Assembly: GCF_963675635.1 (NCBI RefSeq)
Contig: NZ_OY776488.1
Location: 186,001 to 250,000, forward strand
Source: an uncultured Pseudodesulfovibrio sp.
GTDB lineage: Bacteria; Desulfobacterota; Desulfovibrionia; Desulfovibrionales; Desulfovibrionaceae
DNA length: 64,000 nt
Reading direction: 5' to 3'
The notes beneath the pieces were generated by a model. It was given only the letters and a program-made list of their open reading frames with translations, made no database searches and was not told where the DNA came from. A program made the position numbers and the translations under genes. Below are positions 1 to 8,745 of the stretch, piece after piece (the first letter of the stretch is position 1; each line of letters begins with the position of its first letter).

Positions 1-1
1 A

Positions 2-1198
2 AATCTCCAATTCGTGTCGGTCAGCAAGACTGCGCTTGTCTGTTATGCTATTTCGACTTCAATACTGTATAGATTCTACAGGTCGTTATATCCGAAGGAG
101 TTCGGTCGCCTGCTTCTCTATATTGTTGACATACGAGGGCTCCTGTTCATTGCAATTGTTCTGTCTCAACCAGGTGTCGTCTATCAATCCGCTCTCCAGT
201 TGTTTGCGCTGACGGCCATATTTTTTACGGCGTGTTTTATCGTTTTGCTGTTTATCTGTTTTCGCCGTGGCTACAGCGGATCGCTGATTCTTCTTTGTGG
301 AATAGTTCTGCTCGGCATGAGTTCAACACATGACGTCTATTTTTTGATTTTCAATACCCATGTGGTGAGTCTACTTCCGCTGGGGTTGTTTGCGCTCGTC
401 ATGTCGCAGGCGGGGACTTTGGCGCTACGTTTTTCCAAGTCTTTTGCCGATGTCGAAAGCCTTTCCGAGAAGCTTGAGATCAAGAATATGAATCTCGAAA
501 AGGAAATTGCCGAGCGCAGCCGGTTGGAACGGGAGATCGTGAACATAAGCGAAGAAGAGCGGCGGCGCATTAGCCTGGACCTCCATGACGGGCTGTGCCA
601 GCAATTGACCGGGGCCCGTTTGCGATGTGCCGCATTGTCGTGGGTGAGTCCCGTGCCGAACGGCAAGGACGAGGAATTGCGTCAACTCTCGTTACTTTTG
701 GACGAACTGGTAGACCAGGCATACGACCTGTCCTGCGGCATCTGGCCGCTGGAGCATGGCACCGGAAATACAGGGCCGTCCTTGGAAGACATGGTCAGGC
801 GCTACTCCCGGTTAAGCGGCATCCCAATGAAATTCAGTGACAAGAGGGCCTGCGAAACCTGCCGGAACATGCAAGTGACGCAACTCTACCGCATTGCCCA
901 GGAGGCTATCGCCAATGCCGTCAAGCACGCCAAGCCGGAGAGTGTCGTCATTAGGTTCGATTGCGTCTCGAACGGCCTGGCAACCCTCACGGTTCGTGAT
1001 GACGGCGTTGGCAGGTCTGCGGCAGCGCACTCCAAGGGAGGGCTCGGGATGAGCATCATGGCGCATCGGGCGATGATGATCGGCGGAGAGTTGGAAATTG
1101 TCGATGTGGATGAATCCGAAGGCGGGGGTACTAAGGTTATCTGTTCTATCGCCTGTAATTCAGGCACGCAGAAAAAGTGCAAAGAAGGTGAAGCATGA
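2..1198 (+). CDS. Sensor histidine kinase, 7TM type (5' partial)
   Basis: Membrane sensor kinase cut by the left edge: the frame is open to base 2, so the GTG at 14 need not be the start. The first ~135 visible residues hold several hydrophobic segments, followed by a helical linker (FSKSFADVESLSEKL) typical of kinases with a 7TMR-DISM sensor. The HisKA_3 box EEERRRISLDLHDG gives the phospho-acceptor His near residue 191. The HATPase domain shows an N-box (AQEAIANAVKHA), DDGVGRS and GGLGMSIM. It overlaps the next gene by four bases (ATGA), so it is the cognate kinase of that NarL-type regulator. The ligand is unknown. Confidence 0.85.
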   Translation, partial: NLQFVSVSKTALVCYAISTSILYRFYRSLYPKEFGRLLLYIVDIRGLLFIAIVLSQPGVVYQSALQLFALTAIFFTACFIVLLFICFRRGYSGSLILLCGIVLLGMSSTHDVYFLIFNTHVVSLLPLGLFALVMSQAGTLALRFSKSFADVESLSEKLEIKNMNLEKEIAERSRLEREIVNISEEERRRISLDLHDGLCQQLTGARLRCAALSWVSPVPNGKDEELRQLSLLLDELVDQAYDLSCGIWPLEHGTGNTGPSLEDMVRRYSRLSGIPMKFSDKRACETCRNMQVTQLYRIAQEAIANAVKHAKPESVVIRFDCVSNGLATLTVRDDGVGRSAAAHSKGGLGMSIMAHRAMMIGGELEIVDVDESEGGGTKVICSIACNSGTQKKCKEGEA

Positions 1199-1827
1199 GC
1201 CTCTCAGCCAGCATACTGATTGTGGATGATCATCCGGCCGTGCGCGAAGGGTTGGCTTTGCTGCTTGCCAAGGGGGAGCATACCGTCTGCGGTGAAGCGG
1301 CATGTCGAACTGAGCTGCTGGCCCAGCTCGATTCAGTTTGCCCGGACCTAGTCCTGGTGGACATCTCTCTTGGAGAGGAGAGCGGCTTGGATTGCATTGA
1401 GGATTTGGTTTCAATGAATCTTCCGGGGCTCATCTATTCCATGCACGGGAGCAGCCAACTCGTGAAGCGTGCCTTGAACCGCGGGGCGCGCGGATTTGTC
1501 ACCAAATGTGAAACATCGACCGTTCTTCAGGAAGCGATACAGACCGTACTTGGCGGCAGCATCTATCTGAGCCCTCGTGTCTCCACGAACCTTGAAACGG
1601 ACGATGATATTGCTGACGATTCAGCTCCCCATCCTCAGTTCAGTGAAAGGGAGAGGCAGGCTCTGACGCTTCTCGCACAGGGTGAAACCTACGCAGACAT
1701 CGCATCGGAATTCGACGTGAGCATCCGCACGGTGGAGACGTATTTCAACAGAATGCTGATCAAGCTTGAATTGGATGGCATGAAAGCGCTCAGAAAATAC
1801 GCATTTCGTGAGTACGGGCCGATTTAG
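1195..1827 (+). CDS. NarL/FixJ-type response regulator
   Basis: Two-domain DNA-binding regulator of 210 residues. The receiver has the N-terminal acidic pocket (IVDDH), the phospho-acceptor Asp in LVLVDISLG and the conserved Lys in FVTKCE. The C-terminal LuxR helix-turn-helix starts at FSERERQALTLLAQG and contains the recognition-helix pattern VSIRTVETYFNRML. It is translationally coupled to the kinase upstream and should be phosphorylated by it. A strong hairpin follows about 85 bp downstream. Target genes are not evident, although the secreted TPR operon begins just after that hairpin. Confidence 0.9.
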   Translation: MSLSASILIVDDHPAVREGLALLLAKGEHTVCGEAACRTELLAQLDSVCPDLVLVDISLGEESGLDCIEDLVSMNLPGLIYSMHGSSQLVKRALNRGARGFVTKCETSTVLQEAIQTVLGGSIYLSPRVSTNLETDDDIADDSAPHPQFSERERQALTLLAQGETYADIASEFDVSIRTVETYFNRMLIKLELDGMKALRKYAFREYGPI

Positions 1828-1912
1828 ATGACGAAGTCAAAAGTGGTTTCAGCCTGAACTCGTCGCTTACTTTTACTTCTCCTCCTCTTTCGTCAATCTT
1901 TTTTGGCGTATC

Positions 1913-1946
1913 ATATGTCTGTCCGGAAAAGTCCGGACAGACATAT
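1913..1946 (+). terminator. Perfect 15-bp hairpin, probable terminator
   Basis: Arms 1913-1927 and 1932-1946 are perfectly complementary around a 4-base loop and are followed by TTCTTTT. It closes the kinase/regulator operon. Its core TGTCTGTCCGGA recurs in the hairpin at 2923-2962. Confidence 0.75.
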
Positions 1947-2027
1947 TTCTTTTAAGTCCGTAAGGATATCGCAATCGTTTGATTAGTGAACCTTCATTGA
2001 TCGAAGAAACACGGATGTGAGGAGAAT

Positions 2028-2540
2028 ATGAAACGAATCACTATTGTATTGGCCATCGTATTGGCCTTGGTCTTCGGCATGACCGTCATGTCGCCCGCAG
2101 AGGTTTTGCCCAAACTGTCGTTCAGTAGGCACATTGACCGCGCGTTGAAGAAGGAGCGGTGGGGGCATCCTGAGGAAGCCAAGGAATATTGGCAGAAGGC
2201 TCTTGAGTGCGGCGATGTGCTGATGCAGGCCGTGCCGGACAAGATGATGTATTTTGTCGGGTCGGCACGCTGTTGCTACGCCCTGGGCGAGTATGAACGC
2301 GCAGTCTCTCTGTATAATCAGGCATTGAAAATCAAGGCCGACATGGGCGGTGATCCGGACCTGGCCAAGAATTACCCCTGGGTGTTAGTGTATCTCGGTC
2401 TGACGTATGCCAAGCTTGGCGACACAGCCAAGACCGTCGAAGCGTGGGAACAGGTCCCCTTTACCATCGGTTCCACCTACACGACCATTCAAGATCAGCT
2501 TGCAAAGCTCAAGAACCAACAGACCGCGGAGGTCAAGTAA
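2028..2540 (+). CDS. Secreted TPR-repeat protein
   Basis: A 170-residue protein starting at an ATG preceded by GAGGAGA. The N-terminus (MKRITIVLAIVLALVFGMTVMSPAEV) is a signal peptide. The mature part is helical with TPR-like units: ALKKERWGHPEEAKEYWQKAL, GEYERAVSLYNQALKI and YLGLTYAKLGDTAKTVEAW. TPR domains mediate protein binding, here probably in the periplasm. A second small secreted protein begins immediately after the stop codon, so the two are one transcription unit, bounded on both sides by related palindromes. The specific role is unknown. Confidence 0.75.
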   Translation: MKRITIVLAIVLALVFGMTVMSPAEVLPKLSFSRHIDRALKKERWGHPEEAKEYWQKALECGDVLMQAVPDKMMYFVGSARCCYALGEYERAVSLYNQALKIKADMGGDPDLAKNYPWVLVYLGLTYAKLGDTAKTVEAWEQVPFTIGSTYTTIQDQLAKLKNQQTAEVK

Positions 2541-2541
2541 C

Positions 2542-2883
2542 ATGAGTTCGAACAAATCCCTTTTCATCACACTGGCGCTTTTGGCTATCGTCATGGCTTA
2601 TGTCGTACCCGCTGGCGCCCAGTCGGGTCTTGGAGCGGCTGCAGAAGTTGAAGGCGCCATCCAGTCAGCCATGTCTTCTTCGGCAACGGGAAGCGGGCCG
2701 ACCCTTGGGCAGCTTGGCGGTGTTCAAGCTGGTAGTACGGAAAGTAATGCTGGCCGCAGTGTCGGCTGCGATGGCTCCTCGGGGAGCAATGGCATGTATA
2801 AGGGATTAATAAAAAGCAAGAGGGATATCCATATTGCTGGTTTTGGGAAAGATGGTAAAAAAACTGGGCCTACCAAGATGTGA
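2542..2883 (+). CDS. Small secreted Gly/Ser-rich protein
   Basis: A 113-residue protein I do not recognise. The ATG at 2542 lies one base after the TPR stop, with GGAGG inside the end of the TPR gene as its ribosome site. It has a clear signal peptide ending near VPAGAQS. The mature part is rich in Gly, Ala and Ser (SSATGSGPTLGQLGG), has a single Cys (VGCDGSSGS) and a basic tail (KSKRDIHIAGFGKDGKK). The tight coupling suggests it works with the TPR protein. A longer open frame from 2407 overlaps the TPR gene and is not the likely start. Confidence 0.6.
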   Translation: MSSNKSLFITLALLAIVMAYVVPAGAQSGLGAAAEVEGAIQSAMSSSATGSGPTLGQLGGVQAGSTESNAGRSVGCDGSSGSNGMYKGLIKSKRDIHIAGFGKDGKKTGPTKM

Positions 2884-2922
2884 TCAGGCAGATTTAATCA
2901 TCTCCAATATTGTTGCCAATGA

Positions 2923-2962
2923 ATTTCCTGTCTGGCCGGACTTATCCGGACAGACAGGAAAT
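2923..2962 (+). terminator. 18-bp hairpin with one mismatch
   Basis: Arms 2923-2940 and 2945-2962 pair with one mismatch around the loop CTTA. It lies 40 bp after the small secreted gene and acts as a probable terminator. It shares TCCGGACAGACA with the hairpin at 1913-1946, but no U-run follows. Confidence 0.6.
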
Positions 2963-3127
2963 CGTCCATGATTTATGAATGATACCATCACTCGGCAGGC
3001 GTTGATTGTACTTCTGTCCGAACGCCTGATGCTGAAACGTGAATTGAATGCTGTCTTCGTCAGTATTTTGTTGCTCGCAAGAGCAATACGAATAAATTAG
3101 AACAATATAGCCAAGGGATTGTGTCGT

Positions 3128-5176
3128 ATGACTCCTGTTGTGCCTCCTGTACGTTTTTTCGCCATTTCACTGCTTTGCATTGCAATCCTCTTCCCATTGA
3201 GTGTTTTGGCGGATGATTTCGATGGCCTGGGGCTTGGTACGGGAGGTGTCATTTCCGGTGCTGTTGGTGTCAGTGATGATGGAACTACTGTTGCTATTGG
3301 TGAATTGAGGGGCGGGCAGTGGGTAGGGTATAGTTGGACAAAGGACGGAGGTCGGGTCGATATTGGATTTTTGGGTAATGTGTTTACATTTCCGTCAGCG
3401 ATAAGCGGTGATGGGCAACATATTGTCGGCAGCAGCACGAATGGTGTTGGGGCGTCGGAGGCTTTTATATGGAGTCAGGCCACTGGAGTCATGCGCGGGC
3501 TCGGCAACTTTGGTGGGCACGCATCTGAGGCCACGGCAGTGGATAGAGATGGTACGGTCGTAGTCGGAGTTGCAGACGATGGATCACTGCGTCAAAGAGC
3601 GTTTCGTTGGACAGAGGCTGGCGGTATGGTCAACCTCGAAACTCTTTCCGGCGGGAGATTTGACACTTCAATAGCCCGGGGAGTCAACGGCGACGGCTCC
3701 GTTGTCGTTGGGCAGGGGACTTCGGCTAATGGACTGGAAGCCTTTAGGTGGACACAAGCAAGCGGGATGGTCGGTCTTGGAGACCTGACCGGCGGTTTTT
3801 TCAATTCTTCGGCTCGTGCAGTGAGCGACGATGGTTCGGTTATCGTGGGCAAAGCATCTTCAGACTCCGGGACTGAAGCTTTCAGATGGGTTGAAGGCGT
3901 TGGAATGACGGGGTTGGGCCATCTGGAAGGAGGAACATTCGGAATCGGGTGCTCTGGCGACTTCAAGTGACGGTTCTGTTGTTGTCGGTTTTGGACGGGA
4001 CGTTTCAGGAAAGCAGGCAATGAAATGGACTCAGAATACAGGCATGAAAAGCCTGAAGAGCATTTTGGAAGGCAACGATGTTGATCTTGCCAGCTGGACG
4101 TTAGTCCTGGCAAACAGTGTTTCTGCTGACGGTATCACCATCGTTGGTGAGGGGGTTAATCCGGCAGGTAAGGATGAAGGATTTATAGCCCGTTCTTCGG
4201 GTGTTCTCACTCCCTCTCAGTTAAACACGTCCCTTGCCTCCATGAGCCAGGTCGGCATAACGGCCGCGTCCATGAGCAGGACGAGCGTTTCCGCGATGAT
4301 GGACGCATCCCACGGCGCGATACTCAACACGGCTACAGGTCTTTCCAGTGGTGACGAGATGGACGGCAGGACCCAGTTATGGGTGTCGGCACGCTCATCA
4401 GCGACAGTTCCCTGTCCGGCTCCGACGTTGGCGGCGAGGGCGGCATTGGCGTCACGCACTATCTTGCCAACGGATTGAGCGTTGGCGGCGGTTTGTTTTC
4501 CGGGCAACGCTCCCTGAATACCCCCCACGGCGGCAACCAGAAAACGGCCTTGATCGGTCCCGGCGTCTTTTTGGCTTATGCGCCTGAAGTTGACGGTTTG
4601 CGCATTGAAACCGGCGGCACGTGGCATTACATCGACATGGACCTGAAGCGCGGCTACGCGAATGGAGCCGGGTCCGCGCAATCCAGCGGGTCGTCCCATG
4701 CCTATGCCCTCGGCCTCTATGGACGTGTCGGTTGGGTCTTTCCGATGGCTGATCGTTTCGCCCTCCAGCCTTTTGCCCAATACAATTGGCAACGCGTAAA
4801 GATTGACGGCTATACCGAATCCGGCGGTCCCTTCCCGGCCAGCTTCGATTCCCGTACCGACATCAACAACAGGGCGCGGGTCGGCCTTGAAGCCCAGTAC
4901 GCATGCAACCAGGATCTGGATTTGTGGGCATGGGCCGCATGGGATCACAGCTTCGAGAGTCGTGGAGCTTCCATGAGCGGTCAGTTGACCAGCCTATATG
5001 CTTTCAACTACGGAGGCGGAGCGATCGACCAGAACTGGGGTGATACCGGCGTCGGTGTCAAATGGCGTCCCTACGAAGGCTTCGAAACATTCTCCCGTCT
5101 CGGCTTCGGTATCGACAGCCAGTACAACGCCGAGCCGGACCTTGCCCTGACCTTCGGCCTGGGTTGGGATATCTAA
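3128..5176 (+). pseudogene. HAF-repeat autotransporter, two frameshifts
   Basis: Composite reading of about 680 residues: signal peptide (LLCIAILFPLSVLA), then about six HAF-type repeats (GLGDLTGG..., SDDGSVIVG, EAFRW), then an autotransporter beta-barrel ending in LTFGLGWDI. The open frame breaks near 3940, where TTCGGAATCG reads as a +1 insertion relative to the repeat pattern (the expected phase gives ESGALATSSDGSVVVG). A second break near 4379, in CAGTTATGGGTGTCGG, lacks one G (the expected phase gives QLWGVGTLISDSS). The two shifts compensate, so the barrel returns to the original frame. Either the gene is decayed or phase-variable, or the read has two errors. The product would be a surface protein. 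Confidence 0.65.
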
Positions 5177-5644
5177 ACGCAATTTGGTCTGGCTGCCTTT
5201 GGGGCTTACGGAAGAAAAAGGGATAGAGTGCGCCACATTCCCCAGACTCATTGCGTCGGGGCTGAAGAAACGAACATCACTTCGGAAATCGTCCGCTGCT
5301 TCGTGAATGCTCCATCCGGCAACCCGGCAGATATTGTGAGCGTTCAGGGATGGGAAACGCAAGGGGGGACAGTTATTGGGCGACTTTCATCAGATGTTTG
5401 CGCAGTAAAAGTGTAAGTAAGCAAAGGAAGAGGCGTTGCTCTTTCTGCATGGTCGGCTGAGGGCTCAGAAATTGGTTTCGTGTCCCCTATGTGTCCGCTT
5501 TTTTAACGACACCATACGAAGTTGGTGGCATCACGCGCCATCCGCTCATCGCGCTAGAGCGTGTTTCGAATCAGCTTTTCGATGGATATGTTTCGTTAAA
5601 TTGTTGTATTATGCGATTTTCTCGGCTGACTGCCCTCAAAAATG

Positions 5645-5686
5645 GCATTCAAGATGTCGTGGGTTCGAATCCCTCTATCTCCACTA
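5645..5686 (+). other. tRNA/tmRNA-like 3' end, possible att remnant
   Basis: Bases 5659-5675 form a T-arm around the hallmark loop TTCGAAT (four of five stem pairs), followed by an acceptor-like TATCTCCA and CTA where CCA is expected. An intrinsic terminator follows directly. No matching 5' half (GGAGATA plus D-arm and anticodon arm) is visible upstream. It looks like the 3' end of a tRNA-Ser-type or tmRNA gene, as is left at the attachment site of an integrated element. Confidence 0.4.
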
Positions 5687-5692
5687 CAACAA

Positions 5693-5729
5693 AAAAAATG
5701 ATTTCAAGATAATACTTGAAATCATTTTT
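5693..5729 (+). terminator. Intrinsic terminator after tRNA-like end
   Basis: Eleven-base perfect arms 5698-5708 and 5715-5725 around a 6-base loop, with an A-run before and a T-run after, so it can work on either strand. It fits the terminator of an RNA gene ending at about 5686. Confidence 0.8.
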
Positions 5730-6064
5730 CGTGGTTTTTTGGCTGAAAAGTGTCTTCTGTTGAACATGGTCAAGCCTTCCTTGGGGTCTTATACGTCCAC
5801 CCTAACAAGTGGTCCAATTTTCTGAGGCCACCTCTCTTTGCAGCAATTTCGTTCATGCACCAATCGTAGTCATAAATGAAACTGAAGAAGTGAGTGAACT
5901 TTTTTAGGATCAGAATCAGAGGGGGGAGAGTGACTTTATGGCCACTTCTTTGTCCAAAGCTTTCTTGACAGCCTGCTTGTCGGAGGGTAGGCCGTGACGT
6001 GTTACGATAAATTAAAAAATATACAGATAAAGTATATCTATTAACATGAAGTGGTGTGCATAAC

Positions 6065-6979
6065 ATGGCTCCTGATTCAAGGCAACTGTGCCAAAAGCTT
6101 GAAAACGATTGCGACTTGCGATTTCAGAGCAAGTGGGCCGGGCCTGTCGATTTCAGAGCCAAGAATGATGAACGGCTCCAGCCGCCAGACGAGTCGGGCA
6201 CTTGGGCGTGCCGGTTTAAAAACACTGCTCTGGTAGCATTGTTGCCGGTGGCGGTGCTTGTGACTTGGTGGCTGCTCGGCCATAGGGGCATTCTCAATCC
6301 CTACCTTACCCCTTCGCCAGGCGAGGTCCTGGATGCGGCGCTGAACGCTTTTGCATCAGGTGAGTTGTGGCTGCACTCCTGTGTCAGCCTGGCACGGGTT
6401 TTTGTGGGTTTCACCCTGACCGTGTTCCTGGCCTTGCCGTTGGCCGCACTTCTTTATTCCGTTCCAGTCAGCGAGCGGGTGTTGCGGGTTCCCTTGGAAT
6501 TGTTGCGCATCATTCCTCCGTTGGCTCTGATTCCACTTTTGATCCTTTGGCTGGGGATCGGGGAGGGTTCCAAGCTCGCGGTCATCGTTCTGGCCAGTTT
6601 TTTTCCAATCTTTCTGAATGCTCTCGACGGTCTGAAAAATTCGGATAGGAAGCTGTTGGAAATGGCCGAAACTATTGATCTCACACACTGGGACACCTTC
6701 CGCACAGTGCTTCTCCCTTCAGCTCTGCCTGCGATTATCACCGGATTGCGAATCGGTTTTGGTTATAGTTGGCGCGCCCTGATCGGAGCTGAGCTGATCG
6801 CAGCAGCTTCGGGGCTCGGGTATATGATTCTGGATGCCGAAGAGTTGGCTCGCACCGACAGGATGTTTGTGGGCATCCTCATCATCGGCATACTCGGCTA
6901 TTTGTTCGACGTTATACTTTCACGTCTTGCGGTTTGGATCGGCGATAGGCTGCATTTGACCAAGGAGCCCTGGACATGA
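6065..6979 (+). CDS. ABC permease, SsuC/TauC family
   Basis: Inner-membrane subunit of a nitrate/sulfonate/taurine-type importer. The ATG at 6065 is chosen over a GTG three codons earlier. The first ~55 residues are an unusually long hydrophilic N-terminus. About six membrane segments follow, beginning at LVALLPVAVLVTWWLLG. The cytoplasmic EAA loop that docks the ATPase is EMAETIDLTHWDTFRTVLLPSALPAIITG in outline (E-A near 6660, conserved LP..P). It overlaps the ATPase gene by four bases. Family membership is firm; the substrate (sulfonate, taurine or another small organic anion) cannot be read from the sequence. Confidence 0.85.
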   Translation: MAPDSRQLCQKLENDCDLRFQSKWAGPVDFRAKNDERLQPPDESGTWACRFKNTALVALLPVAVLVTWWLLGHRGILNPYLTPSPGEVLDAALNAFASGELWLHSCVSLARVFVGFTLTVFLALPLAALLYSVPVSERVLRVPLELLRIIPPLALIPLLILWLGIGEGSKLAVIVLASFFPIFLNALDGLKNSDRKLLEMAETIDLTHWDTFRTVLLPSALPAIITGLRIGFGYSWRALIGAELIAAASGLGYMILDAEELARTDRMFVGILIIGILGYLFDVILSRLAVWIGDRLHLTKEPWT

Positions 6980-7734
6980 TCGAAGTCCAGGTCTCAAGGA
7001 TGAGCAAGTGTTATCGGACGGGTGACCGCACCGTCCAGGCCTTGGACAAGGTCGATTTTCAGGTGGAGCCAGGTTCGTTTGTGGCGGTCATTGGCTACAG
7101 CGGATGTGGCAAGACGACCCTGTTTAGGCACATCGCTGGATTGGAACTGCCCGACTTTGGGACAGCAACCTTTCGTGACAGTCGTTCGCGGACCAGTGTG
7201 ACCAGACCAAGGCTGGGCATGGTCTTTCAGGAACCCAGGCTACTCCCTTGGCTGACCATCCGAGAAAATTTGTTGCTGGCTCTGCGGCGAACTCGGTTGA
7301 ACAATCACGAGCAGGCCGTGCATGAGGCTTTAGAGCAAGTGGGCATGCATTCTTTTTCCCAAGCATATCCAGAGCAGCTTTCCGGAGGTATGGCGCAGAG
7401 AGTGGCCTTGGCCAGGGCTCTTTGCCGAAAGCCGGATTTGCTGCTTATGGACGAGCCCTTCGGAGCATTGGATGCCCTGACCCGGTTGCAACTGCAAGTG
7501 GAACTGGCTCGTATCTGGGCCGAACGGCCGATGACGGTGTTGTGTATCACCCACGATATCGGCGAGGCTGTAACCCTTGCCGACCGGGTGCTGGTCATGG
7601 CTGAAGGTCGTATCGTCGATGACAAGCAGGTGCCCCTGCCGCGTCCCCGTCGTTCGGGCCAGCCTCAATTTGAAGCCCTGCGTGAAGGGCTCCTGGATTT
7701 CATACTCACCAACAATAAGGAGCAACTCCTATGA
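6976..7734 (+). CDS. ABC ATPase, SsuB/TauB family
   Basis: Energises the importer. It has Walker A GYSGCGKTT, Q-loop MVFQEPRLLPW, signature LSGGMAQRVALARAL, Walker B LLLMDEPFGALDA and switch His in CITHDIGEA, all canonical for the NitT/TauT ATPases of about 250 residues. ATGA overlaps couple it to the permease before and the binding protein after, giving a strict permease-ATPase-binding-protein order. Confidence 0.9.
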   Translation: MIEVQVSRMSKCYRTGDRTVQALDKVDFQVEPGSFVAVIGYSGCGKTTLFRHIAGLELPDFGTATFRDSRSRTSVTRPRLGMVFQEPRLLPWLTIRENLLLALRRTRLNNHEQAVHEALEQVGMHSFSQAYPEQLSGGMAQRVALARALCRKPDLLLMDEPFGALDALTRLQLQVELARIWAERPMTVLCITHDIGEAVTLADRVLVMAEGRIVDDKQVPLPRPRRSGQPQFEALREGLLDFILTNNKEQLL

Positions 7735-8693
7735 ATGCCCTGTTCAACAAATTGATCCTGTTATGCGCGACCTTGGCGTTTGTGGCGTCGACTGTCACCG
7801 TCGCAGGAGCGCGTGACCTCGATACAATTAACGTTTCCTATGTCAAATCGCCTTTTAACCTGCAAATCATGGTCATGAAGTCCACGGGTATGCTGGAGAA
7901 GACGTTCGCCAAGGATAACATCAAAATCAATTGGGTCGAGATCAACTCGGGAGCCAAACAGTCCCAGGCGTTGGCTGCGGGGTCTCTGGATATTGCTTCG
8001 GTCATCAACACCACCTCGGTGCTTTTGGCCAACGCGGGAGGCAACCCGGTCAAGATTATCGGCGGAGTGAGTCACCCATGTGAGACCTTTGCCATCGTCG
8101 TCCGGTCTGACGGCCCTCAAACTGTGGCTGAACTCAAGGGAAAAACCGTGGCTGGCCCCAAGGGCACCGTGCTCCATCAGATGCTTGCGGTCGCCTTGGC
8201 CAAGGAAGGCCTCAAGGAATCTGATGTGAAGTTCGTTCACATGGGTTTGCCCAAGGCCCGAACCGCGCTTCTGGCGGGGCAGGTGGACGCGGCACTCTTG
8301 GCCGCGAGCCTGGTCATTAAGTCCGAGGAGGCTGGAGCCCGAGTGTTGACGACGGCCAAGGGGCTGGTTCAGCCCATCCTGGTCAGTGCGGCCTCACAAG
8401 ACTTCATCGTCAAGCATCCGGATCTTGTTGCGCGCTACTTGAAGACTTTCCGTCAAGCCATGAAGTTCATCGATGCAGATCCGGAAAAGGCCATCGCCAT
8501 AGGAGCCAAGGAACATGGTATTTCCATACAGGATGCTCATACCCTGTATAACTGGGCCGGATTTACCACCCATCTGTCGGCAGCCGACATCGTCAGCATG
8601 AGGGAGGACATGGTCTTTCTTCAGGACAACAACATGATTAAGACCGCTGTTGACCCGGCTTCGGTTTGCATGCCCGCGGCCTTCATGGAATAG
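7731..8693 (+). CDS. Periplasmic substrate-binding protein, SsuA/TauA type
   Basis: A 320-residue solute-binding protein with a cleavable signal peptide (LILLCATLAFVASTVTVAGA). The mature part shows the NMT1/SsuA fold pattern: an early beta strand (TINVSYVKSPFNLQIMV), a SGAKQSQALAAGSLDIA segment lining the ligand cleft, and ELKGKTVAGPKGT at the domain crossover. It delivers the ligand to the permease of the same operon. By family the ligand would be an aliphatic sulfonate, taurine or a related anion, but this is not proven by residues I can see. Confidence 0.85.
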   Translation: MNALFNKLILLCATLAFVASTVTVAGARDLDTINVSYVKSPFNLQIMVMKSTGMLEKTFAKDNIKINWVEINSGAKQSQALAAGSLDIASVINTTSVLLANAGGNPVKIIGGVSHPCETFAIVVRSDGPQTVAELKGKTVAGPKGTVLHQMLAVALAKEGLKESDVKFVHMGLPKARTALLAGQVDAALLAASLVIKSEEAGARVLTTAKGLVQPILVSAASQDFIVKHPDLVARYLKTFRQAMKFIDADPEKAIAIGAKEHGISIQDAHTLYNWAGFTTHLSAADIVSMREDMVFLQDNNMIKTAVDPASVCMPAAFME

Positions 8694-8717
8694 ACGTATA
8701 GCCCACTTTCGTTGTGG

Positions 8718-8745
8718 CCGGGAAACCCTGGAAGGGGTTTTCCGG
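8718..8745 (+). terminator. Hairpin after the ABC operon
   Basis: Arms 8718-8728 and 8735-8745 form an 11-bp stem with one G-U pair, 24 bp after the binding-protein stop codon. The T-tract is weak, but the position fits a terminator. Confidence 0.55.

Larger units (their letters stand above)
5177..6064. other. Gene-free region of ~890 bp
   Basis: Apart from the tRNA-like 3' end and its terminator I see no credible gene. Short open frames lack ribosome sites and recognisable content. GGGGGACAG near 5364 and TGTCCCC at 5481 form a poor inverted pair that could be mobile-element debris. The last ~60 bp before 6065 are AT-rich and probably carry the promoter of the ABC importer operon. Confidence 0.5.

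Noticed and set aside
5363-5487. GGGGGACAG ... TGTCCCC as ends of a small transposable element
   Set aside because: Only about seven bases match, and there is no target duplication or transposase; too weak to call.
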